From assembly GCA_021793895.1 (NCBI GenBank), contig JAJYRW010000017.1, positions 1 through 14,376 of the forward strand: a stretch of 14,376 nt of DNA. The letters run 5' to 3'. Both the position numbers and the translations under genes were made by a program. The notes beneath the pieces are model-generated. The model saw only the letters and a list, made by a program, of their open reading frames with translations, was not told where the DNA came from and did not search any database. Origin of the DNA: Actinomycetes bacterium. Lineage in GTDB: Bacteria; Actinomycetota; Actinomycetes; Actinomycetales; JAJYRW01. Of the stretch, positions 1 to 8,595 are shown one piece after another (position 1 is the first letter of the stretch; every line of letters begins with the position of its first letter).

Positions 1-620
1 TTCCGATCCGGCGCACCCGCTAGCTGCGCGGCCAAAACCGTGGCCACCACTTGGGGTACGTGGGATATCAAAGCAACTGATGCATCGTGTTCCTCCGCGC
101 CCATAACTAGGGGCGTTGCTCCCAGGTCCACGGCCAGTTCGCGTACCGCTACCACCGCATGCGGATCGGTATCAGCCGTGGGGCATAGCACCCAGGGCCG
201 GCCGACAAATAGGTCGGCCATTGCCGCCGTTGGGCCGGATTTTTCCCGTCCGGCCATCGGGTGGGACCCCACGTAGCGGCTCGAATCCGCCCCAGCCTCT
301 TGAACTTCTTGGGCGATTATGCCCTTGACACTGGCAATGTCGGTCACGACGGCGCCGGGGTGGTCGGCAAGTGCTTGCACAACGAGCGGGCCGGCAACAT
401 CGGGAGGCGCCGCCACCACCACCAGGTGCGGGTCGTCGTCCGAAATTGACGCTGCTTCTCCGGCACCAACGGAACACGCCAGGGCCAGGGTGGTTGGCGA
501 AATGTCGCTTAAGGTGACCGTGAGCCCGTGCGTAGACATTGCCAGGCCAATTGAGGTGCCTAGAAGCCCGGTGCCAATGATTTTGATCGGCCCGGTGGTC
601 GCCAAGGGCGCGTCGTTCAC
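1..620 (-). CDS. tyrA: Prephenate dehydrogenase, partial (3' end outside window)
   Basis: This gene converts prephenate to 4-hydroxyphenylpyruvate with NAD(P)+ in tyrosine biosynthesis. The frame is open from a GTG at 620 to the window edge, giving 206 residues. An N-terminal Rossmann fold shows GTGLLGTSIG at residues 16-25, then the family signature GSHPMAG ending at 124, followed by REKSGP. The SHVPQ motif around His187 belongs to the start of the helical dimerisation domain. The C-terminal part of the dehydrogenase is missing only because the window stops. The GTG start overlaps the stop of the chorismate mutase gene by four bases (GTGA), so it is probably translationally coupled. This fits the pathway, because chorismate mutase makes the prephenate used here. 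No strong Shine-Dalgarno is visible and no better start lies upstream. Whether an ACT domain follows cannot be seen. Confidence 0.95.
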   Translation of the reverse strand, partial: MNDAPLATTGPIKIIGTGLLGTSIGLAMSTHGLTVTLSDISPTTLALACSVGAGEAASISDDDPHLVVVAAPPDVAGPLVVQALADHPGAVVTDIASVKGIIAQEVQEAGADSSRYVGSHPMAGREKSGPTAAMADLFVGRPWVLCPTADTDPHAVVAVRELAVDLGATPLVMGAEEHDASVALISHVPQVVATVLAAQLAGAPDR

Positions 621-982
621 TGCGCTAAATCCCGGCGCAGCGCGGTGGCGCCGTGTAAGTAAACGTGCTTGATATCGGAGCGCGGGACGTCCATGTTGGC
701 GTGGGCCATCAGCCGCACAACACGCGGCATTGCGTTGGGAACATTCATCTCAACGGCGCACATGAGCGGCACCTCTCCCAGGCCCAGCTCGCGCGCAGCC
801 GCGGCCGGAAAATCACTGACCACATCGGGAGTGCAGGTGAAAATAATGGAAATAAGGGCGTCAATGTCCAGATCGTTTTCGCGCAAAATCGTCGAAACCA
901 ATTCCGCCGTGCGCGCGAATAGGTGATCGCGCTCATCCACATCTAGCTGTGTTGCTCCGCGAATTGCCCGCACCGCACTCAT
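617..982 (-). CDS. aroH: Chorismate mutase, monofunctional AroH (Bacillus) type
   Basis: This enzyme rearranges chorismate to prephenate, the branch step to Phe and Tyr. The 121-residue product matches the small trimeric AroH class, not the helical AroQ class usual in actinobacteria such as Mycobacterium. The known B. subtilis active-site residues are visible at nearly the same numbering: Arg8 in IRGAT, Arg64 in AREL, Cys75 and Glu78 in MCAVEM, Arg90 in RVVRLM, Tyr108 in HVYLHGA and Arg116/117 in LRRDL. The ATG at 982 is preceded on the minus strand by an AGAGGTGG Shine-Dalgarno and overlaps the rluB stop by four bases (ATGA). The 3' end overlaps tyrA by four bases. The pairing with tyrA makes a dedicated prephenate-to-tyrosine module inside a segregation operon. 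Confidence 0.95.
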   Translation of the reverse strand: MSAVRAIRGATQLDVDERDHLFARTAELVSTILRENDLDIDALISIIFTCTPDVVSDFPAAAARELGLGEVPLMCAVEMNVPNAMPRVVRLMAHANMDVPRSDIKHVYLHGATALRRDLAQ

Positions 983-1791
983 AATTCCACCTCTCGCATC
1001 AACTGCCCCAGCTCGGTTCCCGCAATGGCGCGGTAGGTTCCCGGTTTTAAATTTCCGAGGCGAATCGATCCTAAACGGGTGCGCACGAGCCGCTGCACTT
1101 GATGACCCATTTGGGCCATTAAGCGGCGCACAATGTGATTCCGGCCCTCATGAATGGTCAACTCCACCAGCGTCTCATTGCCGTGTACGTCGACAACCCG
1201 AAATTCGTGTACCTGGACGGGACCGTCCTGGAGCTGAACACCCTGGCGGATTTGTTGCGCGGTCTGTTTGGACACGCGCCCCGCCACGGTGGCCAGATAC
1301 GTCTTTGGCACCTCAAAAGAGGGGTGGGCCAAGCGGTGGCCCAGGTCGCCGTCGTTCGTCATCAAGATCAGGCCCTCAGTTTCGGCATCGAGCCGGCCCA
1401 CGTGAAATAGCCGCTCTGGGCGGTCGGCCACGATATCGCCCAGGGTGGGGCGGCCGCGGCGTTCATCACTCATAGCAGAAAGTACGCCGCGCGGCTTGTT
1501 TACGGCAAGCGTTACCTTGGAATCGTCGAGTTGAACGCGCAAATCATCCACGTGCAACACGGCGGTAGCTGGGTCGATGCGCAGCCCCAACTCCGCTTTT
1601 TTCCCATTAACCTTCACCCGCCCGCGGCGAATGATTTCCTCACACGCGCGCCGAGAGCCAAAGCCGGCCGTGGCCAACACCTTTTGGAGCCGAACGCCCT
1701 GCGGGTGATGGGGATCGTTATGCGGGGTCCGGTTACTTGGGGATTTGCGGGCCGCCGGCTGCCTCGATGCCGGGCGGTGTTCCTTATTCAA
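979..1791 (-). CDS. rluB: Pseudouridine synthase, RluB/RsuA family
   Basis: This predicted rRNA pseudouridine synthase isomerises uridine in ribosomal RNA. The 270-residue protein has a basic, low-complexity N-terminal tail (about residues 1-32, rich in His, Pro, Arg and Asn), then an S4 RNA-binding domain (about 34-85, starting RLQKVLATAGFGSRRACE), then the catalytic domain. The catalytic aspartate lies in HVGRLDAETEG at Asp135, the family signature. The basic VNKPRG motif is at about 97-102. The predicted start is a TTG at 1791 overlapping the scpB stop (TTGA), with ACGAGG just upstream. A start inside the tail cannot be excluded, although V33 is a GTT codon and unsuitable. Its place directly downstream of scpA-scpB is the conserved actinobacterial arrangement. 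The exact target uridine (23S, RluB-like, versus 16S, RsuA-like) is not decided by the sequence alone. Confidence 0.93.
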   Translation of the reverse strand: MNKEHRPASRQPAARKSPSNRTPHNDPHHPQGVRLQKVLATAGFGSRRACEEIIRRGRVKVNGKKAELGLRIDPATAVLHVDDLRVQLDDSKVTLAVNKPRGVLSAMSDERRGRPTLGDIVADRPERLFHVGRLDAETEGLILMTNDGDLGHRLAHPSFEVPKTYLATVAGRVSKQTAQQIRQGVQLQDGPVQVHEFRVVDVHGNETLVELTIHEGRNHIVRRLMAQMGHQVQRLVRTRLGSIRLGNLKPGTYRAIAGTELGQLMREVEL

Positions 1792-2396
1792 GCCTCGTCA
1801 CCGTCCACCAATTCGGCCCGCGCCTCATCATCCGGTAGATAGGGCGAAAGCGGGGGCAGGTCATCGAGGGAATTTAGGCCCATCCGCTCCAAAAAGAAGT
1901 CCGATGTGCGATACAAAACCGCGCCCGTATCCGGATCGGTGGAATCTTCTTCCAAAAGTCCGCGGGTCATAAGTGTGCGCACCACACCATCCACATTCAC
2001 ACCGCGGATATTAGCGATGCGACCGCGCGATACTGGTTGCCGATAAGCCACGATGGCTAGCGTTTCGAGTGCCGCCTGCGTCAAGCGTGCGGTTTGGCCG
2101 TCAATGACAAATTTTTCAACAACTGGCGCGTGTTCCGGGCGGGAAAAAATACGCCAGCCGCCCGCCACTTCGCGCAGTTGGAATCCGCGCACCGGACCGT
2201 CCCCAGCTCCTGAGTAGTCACGCACGAGCCCTTCCAATTCGGTGCGAATGCGCTCAAGTGGCAGCTTAAGTGTCGAGGCCAGGTGTATGTCAGAAATGGG
2301 CTCATCGGCGACCATCAACACGGCCTCCAACGCGGCACGCGCTCCCCCGGGTAGCGCGTCGACGTCGAGAACTTCTTCGACTTCTTCCGTCGTCAT
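1788..2396 (-). CDS. scpB: Segregation and condensation protein B
   Basis: ScpB is the winged-helix kite subunit that dimerises and binds ScpA in the bacterial SMC condensin complex, which compacts and segregates the chromosome. The 202-residue product has the two expected winged-helix units. The first spans about residues 18-95. The second contains the family signature around 105-150, with RLTQAALETLAIVAYRQPV followed by RGRIANIRGVNVDGVV. Its length is typical of the family. The ATG at 2396 overlaps the scpA stop as ATGA and has GGAAAG upstream at good spacing. The 3' end overlaps rluB as TTGA. The acidic C-terminus is normal. The stoichiometric partner ScpA is immediately upstream. No smc gene is in the window. 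Confidence 0.96.
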   Translation of the reverse strand: MTTEEVEEVLDVDALPGGARAALEAVLMVADEPISDIHLASTLKLPLERIRTELEGLVRDYSGAGDGPVRGFQLREVAGGWRIFSRPEHAPVVEKFVIDGQTARLTQAALETLAIVAYRQPVSRGRIANIRGVNVDGVVRTLMTRGLLEEDSTDPDTGAVLYRTSDFFLERMGLNSLDDLPPLSPYLPDDEARAELVDGDEA

Positions 2397-3340
2397 GAAT
2401 CACTTTCCAATTCCGCATCGGGTTGCACTGTGACTTCCCCCTCTTCGGTTCCGGTCCACCGCACCGTTAGGTCACCCAGCGGTGCGACCTGGTCAAATGA
2501 CACCACCGACTGGCGAAACAGTTCGAGCAGGGCCAAAAAGCGAGCCACGATGACGTCTAGGCCGGTAGCGTCGCCGGTCAAGTCACGAAAAGTCATCGCG
2601 CGCCGGTGGCGCAGCGTGTTAACCAGATTCGCAGCCTCTGCTCGCACCGAGACCTTCGGGGCGTGTAAGTGTGCCAGATCTACCTCGGTGGGGGCTGGTT
2701 TGCGCGATAGTGCTTGGGCGGCAATTTGCGCGAAAGTCTCTGGCTCAACCGACCACACCAATTCGGGCAGGAGTTTGGCAATCCACGGTTCGAGCGCCAC
2801 GCCGCGCGGATACCAGCCGCGCAGATTCTCAAACTGTTCGTGGAACTGGTCGGCGACTTCGCGAAACGCCCGGTACTGCAAGAGGCGCGCGAAAAGAAGG
2901 TCGCGGGCTTCTAACCGGGCTAAATCTTCGGGGTCTTCAATCTCGCCCGCGGGCAGCAGCCGCGCAGCCTTGAGATCTAGCAGGGTCGCTGCGATAACCA
3001 AAAACTCACTGGATTCTTCTAAAGGCCAGTCCCGGTCGGCCACGAAGGCAATGAATTCGTCGGTGACCTGGGCCAAAGCAACCTCGGTGATATCGAGTCG
3101 GTGCTTTGAAATCAGACTGAGGAGTAAATCAAACGGGCCGGAAAACACTTCCAAATTCACGGCGAACCCGCCGGCTTCCGCGCCAGTTACGGCCTGCCCG
3201 TGCGCATCACCCTGCGCCTCCACGTCAGTCACGCCCTGCCCCTGCGCATCACCCTGCGCCTGCGCGACAGTTACCTGCGGCGGGGAGTCGGCATTTTGGA
3301 CGGCGAGGGCCGCCCAGTCAGGCGGCGTCACCACGGGCAA
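2393..3340 (-). CDS. scpA: Segregation and condensation protein A, with N-terminal repeat extension
   Basis: ScpA is the kleisin of bacterial condensin. It bridges the two SMC heads and recruits ScpB. The recognisable kleisin begins at about residue 60 with VNLEVFSGPFDLLLSLI, continues with HRLDITEVALAQVTDEFIAF and ends in a winged helix (about 230-300). Residues 1-59 are an unusual Gly/Gln/Asp/Ala-rich extension holding two tandem 14-residue repeats (28-41 and 42-55). The frame is open from a TTG at 3340. GTG codons at 3334 and 3331, or even internal GTGs at codons 37, 40 and 61, are possible alternative starts. All of the upstream options overlap the 3' end of parA by 14-23 bases. The 3' end overlaps scpB as ATGA. 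Identification is firm; the exact start is not. Confidence 0.94.
   Translation of the reverse strand: MPVVTPPDWAALAVQNADSPPQVTVAQAQGDAQGQGVTDVEAQGDAHGQAVTGAEAGGFAVNLEVFSGPFDLLLSLISKHRLDITEVALAQVTDEFIAFVADRDWPLEESSEFLVIAATLLDLKAARLLPAGEIEDPEDLARLEARDLLFARLLQYRAFREVADQFHEQFENLRGWYPRGVALEPWIAKLLPELVWSVEPETFAQIAAQALSRKPAPTEVDLAHLHAPKVSVRAEAANLVNTLRHRRAMTFRDLTGDATGLDVIVARFLALLELFRQSVVSFDQVAPLGDLTVRWTGTEEGEVTVQPDAELESDS
3176..3259 (-). repeat. Two tandem 42-bp in-frame repeats in scpA
   Basis: Two adjacent 42-bp units (3218-3259 and 3176-3217) are imperfect copies of one another. Both contain the plus-strand core GCGCATCACCCTGCGCCT. The period is 14 codons, giving AQGDAQGQGVTDVE then AQGDAHGQAVTGAE in ScpA. 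The array sits in the low-complexity N-terminal extension, ahead of the conserved kleisin domain. It looks like a recent slippage or unequal-recombination duplication that kept the reading frame. Confidence 0.9.
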
Positions 3341-4187
3341 TGAGTTCTCGGGCTAGCTGCCGGTAGGCCTGGGCTCCAGCGTGTTTGGGAGCGTAAGAAA
3401 TTATGGGTTCGGAGGCGACGGATGAGTCGGGGAACTTGACAGTCCGCGCAATGACCGTGTGTAAAACGTCGTCACCAAAGGCTTCAACGAGGCGGGTCAA
3501 AACCTCTTTCGAGTGCAAAGTCCGCGGGTCGTACATGGTGCCCAGCACGCCGTCCATTTGCAGTTTCGGGTTTAACCGATCGCGCACCTTTTCGATGGTC
3601 TCCACCAGCAAAGCAGCACCGCGCAGGGCGAAAAACTCACACTCCAACGGCACCAGTACGCCGTGAGCGGCGGTAAGCGCATTAACGGTGAGCAATCCCA
3701 GTGACGGCTGGCAGTCGATGAGGATCACGTCATAGTCATCGAGGGCGGGCCGTAGCGCCCGGGCCAGTACCGTCTCGCGCGCCACTTCAGAGACGAGTTG
3801 GACCTCGGCTGCAGACAGGTCAATGTTGGCCGGAACAATATCCAGGTTGTCAATCGAGGTGCGCATGATGGTCTCGTGCAAATCTGCATCGCGCTCGATC
3901 AAGAGGTTATATACCGTCTGGTCTAAATCATGGGCTTGAATTCCCAGCCCGACGGTGGCTGACCCCTGCGGGTCGAAGTCCACAATTAAAACCTTGCGGC
4001 CATATTCAGCGAAGGACGCGCCTAAATTGATCGTGGTAGTGGTTTTTCCCACGCCACCTTTTTGGTTGCACATGGCGATGACTCGCGCGGGCCCATGCGA
4101 ATTCAGCGGGGCGGGAACGGGAAATTCCGGCACCGGCCGCCCCGAGGGGCCCAGTTTTGTACTTTCTGTGCTGGTCATCACCAGCAA
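3318..4187 (-). CDS. parA: ParA/Soj-family ATPase of the scpAB locus
   Basis: This is a deviant-Walker ATPase of the ParA/MinD superfamily, of the type encoded next to scpAB in actinobacteria (compare the Rv1708 locus in M. tuberculosis). The 289-residue frame has KGGVGKTTTT at residues 43-52 (deviant Walker A, signature lysine 43 and Lys48). It also has VDFDPQGSATVGLG at about 69-82 (Walker A' / switch) and DVILIDCQPS with Asp158 (Walker B). No parB and no parS-like palindrome is seen nearby, so it is an orphan ParA rather than an obvious parAB pair. The longest frame starts at TTG 4187, two bases after the xerD stop. An ATG at 4178 or a GTG at 4181 is equally or more likely, because no clear Shine-Dalgarno decides it. 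The N-terminal 33 residues before the ATPase fold are Pro/Ser/Thr-rich. The 3' end overlaps scpA. Confidence 0.93.
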   Translation of the reverse strand: MLVMTSTESTKLGPSGRPVPEFPVPAPLNSHGPARVIAMCNQKGGVGKTTTTINLGASFAEYGRKVLIVDFDPQGSATVGLGIQAHDLDQTVYNLLIERDADLHETIMRTSIDNLDIVPANIDLSAAEVQLVSEVARETVLARALRPALDDYDVILIDCQPSLGLLTVNALTAAHGVLVPLECEFFALRGAALLVETIEKVRDRLNPKLQMDGVLGTMYDPRTLHSKEVLTRLVEAFGDDVLHTVIARTVKFPDSSVASEPIISYAPKHAGAQAYRQLARELIARGDAA

Positions 4188-4189
4188 GA

Positions 4190-5152
4190 TTAGTCGCCTG
4201 CAGAACCGGGCTTCAAGGAGGCCCGCGGGTGGGCCCCGGCGTAGACCTCTCGCAGTGTCTCGGCCGTGACCAGAGTGTAGACCTGCGTCGTGGTTACCGA
4301 GGCGTGCCCGAGAAGCTCTTGCACGATGCGAATATCGGCCCCGCCGGAGAGCAAGTGTGTGGCAAATGAGTGCCGCAGCGTGTGGGGCGATACGGTCCCT
4401 TTTAACCCGGCTCGCTCGGCTGCGGCGGAGATGACGCTCCAGGCGCTCTGCCGGCTCAAACGGTTCCCGCGCGCATTCAAAAATAGGGCGGCATTGCCCC
4501 GACCGGCGGCCGCTAAAGCGGGTCTGCCCCGAACTAGATACGCGTCAACGGCCGCAAGTGCGTAAGAGCCCACCGGAACCAGGCGCTCTTTATCTCCCTT
4601 TCCCACTAGTCGGACCGTGGCAAATTCCTTATCTTCCAAGCTGATGTCGTCGACATCCAGACTCACGAGTTCCGAAATTCGCGCACCGGTGCCGTACAAC
4701 AACTCCAAGATTGCTCGATCGCGTTGCCCGATCGGATTGTCGGCAACTGCCGCAGCGTCAAGCAGTTTTTGCACATCATCAATCGCAATTGCCTTCGGTA
4801 GCCGTTTGGGCTGCGTGGGAGGACGCACCTCGCGTGCCACGTCGTCTTTGACCGTGCCCTCTAGAAGCGCAAACTTGTGCCACCCCCGCACCGCTACCGT
4901 GCACCGAGCCGCAGATGAGGCCGAAAGGGGCGCGGCGCCGTCCTTACCCGTTCGCAGCGTCGGTATAAATTCGGCGACGTCCCCCTCGCTCACCTGCGCC
5001 AGGCTTGTTTTTTCGCGGGCGAGCAAAAAGTCGACGTAGCGTTGTAAATCTCGGCGATAAGCATTGACGGTATTGGAGGCAAGGGCGCGCTCAACACTTA
5101 AGTGCGCAAGGTATTGCTCTAACTCATCGACGAGTTGCGAGTTGCTTGCCAT
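4190..5152 (-). CDS. xerD: Tyrosine recombinase XerD
   Basis: This site-specific recombinase resolves chromosome dimers at dif, normally together with XerC. The 320-residue protein has an N-terminal SAM-like core-binding domain (about 5-105) and a C-terminal catalytic domain (about 115-310). All six catalytic positions are visible: Arg158 in GTGARISEL, Lys185 in VGKGDKER, His257 and Arg260 in [12 protein letters not shown], His283 in LLGHASV and the nucleophile Tyr292 in QVYTLV. The ATG at 5152 is unambiguous, 16 bases downstream of the ctaB stop. Its position directly before parA-scpA-scpB is the conserved actinobacterial xerD neighbourhood. The gene is intact with housekeeping context, so a phage or integron integrase is unlikely. 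No dif-like site was noticed in this window. Confidence 0.95.
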   Translation of the reverse strand: MASNSQLVDELEQYLAHLSVERALASNTVNAYRRDLQRYVDFLLAREKTSLAQVSEGDVAEFIPTLRTGKDGAAPLSASSAARCTVAVRGWHKFALLEGTVKDDVAREVRPPTQPKRLPKAIAIDDVQKLLDAAAVADNPIGQRDRAILELLYGTGARISELVSLDVDDISLEDKEFATVRLVGKGDKERLVPVGSYALAAVDAYLVRGRPALAAAGRGNAALFLNARGNRLSRQSAWSVISAAAERAGLKGTVSPHTLRHSFATHLLSGGADIRIVQELLGHASVTTTQVYTLVTAETLREVYAGAHPRASLKPGSAGD

Positions 5153-5168
5153 GGCTTGTGCAGTCGAC

Positions 5169-6137
5169 CTAGAACAAGAACGGGTCCAAAGCTAACGCCA
5201 CAAACAGCAGGGTCAAATAGGTGATCGACCAGTGGAAGAGTTTCATCTCGCCCAGGCGCCGTTCCCCGCGCGCGGTACGGCGCCACAGCATGATCGCAGC
5301 GCCTAAGAACCAGCCGCCCAGCACGACCGCGCTTACTCCGTAGAACCAGCCGGTAGGACCAACCGGTATCAAAATCACCGAGCAGGCCACCATGGCAGCC
5401 GAGTGCCACACAATGTTGCGAGCCACGCGAGCGTCATCGGCGACCACCGGCAGCATGGGAACGCCAGCCGCGGCGTAATCGCGGCGGAAGCGCATGGCCA
5501 GCGGCCAGTAGTGCGGTGGGGTCCAGAAGAAAATGATTCCAAAGAGCACCAGCGGGGCCCAGGTAAGGGAGCCGGTAACCGCGGCCCAGCCGATTAACAC
5601 TGGCATGCAGCCCGCGGCGCCGCCCCACACAATGTTTTGGGAGGTGCGACGCTTCAAGATCACCGTGTAGACCACAACGTAAAAGAAGATCGCGATGAAG
5701 CCCAGCAGTGAAGAGACCCAGTTTACGAAGAACCCGAGCCACAGCACCGAAATTACGCCCAGGATCAGTCCAAAGACCATGGCGGCGCGCGGCGTGATCT
5801 CGCCGGTAACCAGCGGGCGACGCTTGGTGCGATGCATTACTTCATCGATATCGAGGTCGAAGTAGCAATTCAGCGCGTTCGCCGAGCCCGCTGCCAAGGC
5901 GCCCCCAACTAAGGTGGCAACTACCAGCCAAATTGAGGGAAACCCCTGCTGCGCCAGAATCATTGTCGGCAGCGTCGTTACCAGCAAAAGTTCAATAATG
6001 CGCGGTTTGGTAAGTGCCACATAGGCACCAATCCGACTAACGACTTTGGCCCAGCCACTCTCAGAAGTCTGGGCTTCGGCTTGCGCGCCCGCATTCACTG
6101 CCGGCGTTTCAGCGCTGCTCACCTGATAATTCCTCAT
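5169..6137 (-). CDS. ctaB: Protoheme IX farnesyltransferase (heme O synthase)
   Basis: This membrane prenyltransferase of the UbiA superfamily attaches a farnesyl group to heme B, giving heme O for heme-copper terminal oxidases. The 322-residue protein begins with a soluble, Ala/Glu-rich tail of about 35 residues and then has roughly eight to nine hydrophobic segments. The Mg-diphosphate motif is visible as NCYFDLDID (Asn90, Asp94, Asp98) followed by HRTKRRP. The second conserved region, [17 protein letters not shown], leads into the next helix, and [11 protein letters not shown] is the later polar loop. The ATG at 6137 has only a weak upstream GAGCG. It is the promoter-proximal gene of the minus-strand run and is transcribed away from tkt, as in mycobacteria and corynebacteria. 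Confidence 0.95.
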   Translation of the reverse strand: MRNYQVSSAETPAVNAGAQAEAQTSESGWAKVVSRIGAYVALTKPRIIELLLVTTLPTMILAQQGFPSIWLVVATLVGGALAAGSANALNCYFDLDIDEVMHRTKRRPLVTGEITPRAAMVFGLILGVISVLWLGFFVNWVSSLLGFIAIFFYVVVYTVILKRRTSQNIVWGGAAGCMPVLIGWAAVTGSLTWAPLVLFGIIFFWTPPHYWPLAMRFRRDYAAAGVPMLPVVADDARVARNIVWHSAAMVACSVILIPVGPTGWFYGVSAVVLGGWFLGAAIMLWRRTARGERRLGEMKLFHWSITYLTLLFVALALDPFLF

Positions 6138-6408
6138 TAGTTTCGCTCGACTGTTTTGGTTCGCGTTCGATACGGGAACTCAAACCGCTTCCATGCTAAG
6201 CCCCAACTGCATTTGGATTGCTGTCCCGCTAGGCTTAAGGCGTGTGTTGGGTGCCGCTCCGTACGGTTGTTAAACGAATTTCTCTTACGGATCATTCCCG
6301 CAAGTACTGTTAGCCGTGCCGCCCACACGCGGAGAAAAGTTAAGACCATTGTCTAAGTTTCGCCAGATTTACAGACAGTCGGTTTATACCGGCAAAGAAA
6401 GGGGTTCG
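6138..6408. other. Divergent ctaB-tkt intergenic region
   Basis: This 271-base gap separates the start codons of two divergent operons and must hold promoters for both. I looked for sigma-70-like pairs. Fragments such as TTGTTA and TACTGT on the plus strand and TTTATA near 6383 have no partner at convincing spacing, so I do not assign a promoter. The tkt frame remains open upstream to 6316, but that segment has no protein-like conservation and the ribosome binding site supports the start at 6409. Confidence 0.6.
6397..6404 (+). promoter_or_regulatory. tkt ribosome binding site (GAAAGGGG)
   Basis: A purine-rich GAAAGGGG lies four bases before the GTG at 6409. No comparable site precedes the longer possible start at 6316. 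This decides in favour of the GTG start. Confidence 0.65.
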
Positions 6409-8580
6409 GTGAACGCCGCGAACCACGCTCCCAAGCTTGAATGGACCGATCTAGATCGCCGCGCCGTTGATACGGCTCGCATTTTGGCCGCAGACGCTGT
6501 CCAAAAGGTCGGCAACGGACACCCTGGAACCGCAATGTCGCTGGCCCCTGCCGCATACATGCTGTTCCAAAATGTGATGCGCCACGATCCGGCAGATTCG
6601 CACTGGACTGGCCGCGACCGCTTTGTACTCTCCTGCGGGCACTCCTCCCTCACTCTTTATATTCAGCTTTATCTGTCCGGATATGACGTCAGCCTCGACG
6701 ATTTGAAGTCTCTGCGCACCTGGGGTTCCAACACTCCGGGCCACCCGGAGTACAAGCACACCGACGGTGTCGAAATCACCACCGGGCCGCTGGGCCAGGG
6801 GCTGGCATCGGCAGTGGGTATGGCCATGTCGGCGCGCCGCGAACGCGGTCTTTACGACCCGGACACACCCGCCGGCGAAAGCCCCTTCGACCACCACATT
6901 TGGGTCATTGCCTCCGACGGAGACCTGCAAGAGGGCGTTACTTCAGAAGCGTCCTCACTGGCCGGTATGCAGGAATTGGGCAACCTTATTGTTCTGTATG
7001 ACGACAATAAGATTTCGATCGAAGATGACACCGAGGTCGCATTCACTGAGGACGTCAGCGCCCGCTACGCGGCCTATGGCTGGCACATCCAAGACGTGGA
7101 CTGGACCGCCGGCGGCGAGTACCACGAAAACGTGGACGCGCTCTACGATGCGCTTCTGGCCGCAAAGGCCGAAACGAACCGCCCCTCACTAATCAACCTG
7201 CGCACCATCATCGGTTGGCCCGCACCCAATAAGAAGAACACGGGCGCGGTGCACGGTTCGGCACTGGGCGATGATGAAGTCCGGGCCGTGAAAGAAATTC
7301 TGGGCTTCGATCCGGATAAGACTTTTGAAGTTAGCGATGAAGTCATCTCGCACACCCACAAAGTGGTCCAGCGCGGGGAGCAGGCCAAGGCGGAGTGGAC
7401 CAAGCAGTTTGATGCTTGGAAGGAAGCCAACCCCGAAAACGCCAAACTATTTGAGCGGATTTCGCAGCGCGAACTCCCCGACGGTTGGACGGATGTGCTG
7501 CCGCAGTTCCCTGCCGATAAGGCGTTGGCAACGCGGGCGGCTTCCGGGCAGGTTTTGAATGCCCTGGCCCCGGTTCTTCCCGAACTGTGGGGTGGCTCGG
7601 CCGACCTGGCTGGTTCTAACAACACCACCATGAAGGGTGAGCCGTCCTTCATCCCCGAAGAGCGCTCAACTAAGGAATTCTCCGGCAATAAGTACGGCCG
7701 CACGCTGCACTTCGGAATCCGGGAGCACGCCATGGGTGCCATCATCAACGGCATCGTGCTCCACGGCGGGACGCGAGCCTACGGCGGCACGTTCCTAGTT
7801 TTCTCCGACTACATGCGCCCGGCCGTGCGCCTTTCCGCGCTCATGCAGATCCCGTCCATCTTTGTGTGGACCCACGACTCGATTGGATTGGGCGAAGATG
7901 GCCCGACCCACCAGCCGGTCGAGCACCTGGCGGCGCTGCGGGCGATCCCGGGGCTGGATGTGGTCCGGCCAGCAGATGCGAACGAGGTTGCGTGGGCTTG
8001 GCGCACGCTCCTGGAGCAGGTCGACCGCCCCACGGGTCTGGTGCTGACGCGTCAAAATGTGCCGACCCTGGAACGCGGCGATGGCGCGGCCTCGGGCGAT
8101 ACGCTCGCTGCCGCTTCTGGCGTAGCCAAGGGCGCTTATGTTCTGGCCGAAGCACGTAATGGCCAGCCCGAATTGCTCTTGCTGGCGACCGGCTCTGAGG
8201 TACAGATCGCTTTGGCGGCGCGGGAGCAGCTCGAAGATCAGGGAATCGCCACCCGCGTGGTCTCGATACCCTCGAAGGAATGGTTTGCCCTCCAGGGCCG
8301 GGAGTACCGCGAAGAGGTACTGCCGACTTCGGTCCGGGCGCGGGTGTCCATCGAGGCGGGAACGTCCCAGGGCTGGCGGGAATTTGTCGGCGATGCCGGC
8401 CGCTGCATCAGCCTGGAACACTACGGCGCCTCCGCGGACTTCGAAACGCTCTTCCGCGAGTTCGGCTTCACGCCCGAAAACGTCGTGGCCGCGGCCAAGG
8501 AATCGCTTGAGGACGCCAAAGGAACCGCCATTCCCGGCGGCCCCCTCATCAAGCAGTACGGCGGCACGGGCGACCGGTAA
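6409..8580 (+). CDS. tkt: Transketolase
   Basis: This thiamine-diphosphate enzyme of the non-oxidative pentose phosphate pathway transfers two-carbon units between ketose and aldose phosphates. From the GTG at 6409 the product is 723 residues, in the normal range. Visible motifs are GHPGTAMSLAPA at 37-48 and HSSLTLYIQLY (with a conserved His). These are followed by GPLGQGLASAVGMA, the ThDP/metal motif ASDGDLQEG (168-176) ending with the DDNKIS segment, and the pyrimidine-domain catalytic glutamate Glu439 in GIREHAMG. DSIGLGEDGPTHQPVEHLA completes the substrate-site signature. It is the first gene of the plus-strand pentose phosphate operon. A 165-base structured gap, not an overlap, separates it from tal, so the tkt and tal-to-pgl segments could be expressed at different levels. 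Confidence 0.97.
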   Translation: MNAANHAPKLEWTDLDRRAVDTARILAADAVQKVGNGHPGTAMSLAPAAYMLFQNVMRHDPADSHWTGRDRFVLSCGHSSLTLYIQLYLSGYDVSLDDLKSLRTWGSNTPGHPEYKHTDGVEITTGPLGQGLASAVGMAMSARRERGLYDPDTPAGESPFDHHIWVIASDGDLQEGVTSEASSLAGMQELGNLIVLYDDNKISIEDDTEVAFTEDVSARYAAYGWHIQDVDWTAGGEYHENVDALYDALLAAKAETNRPSLINLRTIIGWPAPNKKNTGAVHGSALGDDEVRAVKEILGFDPDKTFEVSDEVISHTHKVVQRGEQAKAEWTKQFDAWKEANPENAKLFERISQRELPDGWTDVLPQFPADKALATRAASGQVLNALAPVLPELWGGSADLAGSNNTTMKGEPSFIPEERSTKEFSGNKYGRTLHFGIREHAMGAIINGIVLHGGTRAYGGTFLVFSDYMRPAVRLSALMQIPSIFVWTHDSIGLGEDGPTHQPVEHLAALRAIPGLDVVRPADANEVAWAWRTLLEQVDRPTGLVLTRQNVPTLERGDGAASGDTLAAASGVAKGAYVLAEARNGQPELLLLATGSEVQIALAAREQLEDQGIATRVVSIPSKEWFALQGREYREEVLPTSVRARVSIEAGTSQGWREFVGDAGRCISLEHYGASADFETLFREFGFTPENVVAAAKESLEDAKGTAIPGGPLIKQYGGTGDR

Positions 8581-8595
8581 GCCGAGGCATCCCGG

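Noticed and set aside
2430..3356. 308-codon plus-strand frame opposite scpA
   Set aside because: This is an Arg/Ser-rich antisense shadow; scpA on the other strand has clear family motifs.
3318..5152. parS or dif site near parA and xerD
   Set aside because: No parS-like TGTTTCACGTGAAACA palindrome or dif-like 28-bp site was seen, and the genes' neighbourhood does not require one.
6316..6408. Upstream extension of transketolase
   Set aside because: The segment shows no family similarity, and GAAAGGGG before the GTG at 6409 fits a start there.
7795..8421. 208-codon minus-strand frame opposite tkt (also 7143-7754)
   Set aside because: These are antisense shadows of a strongly conserved transketolase, typical of GC-rich coding DNA.
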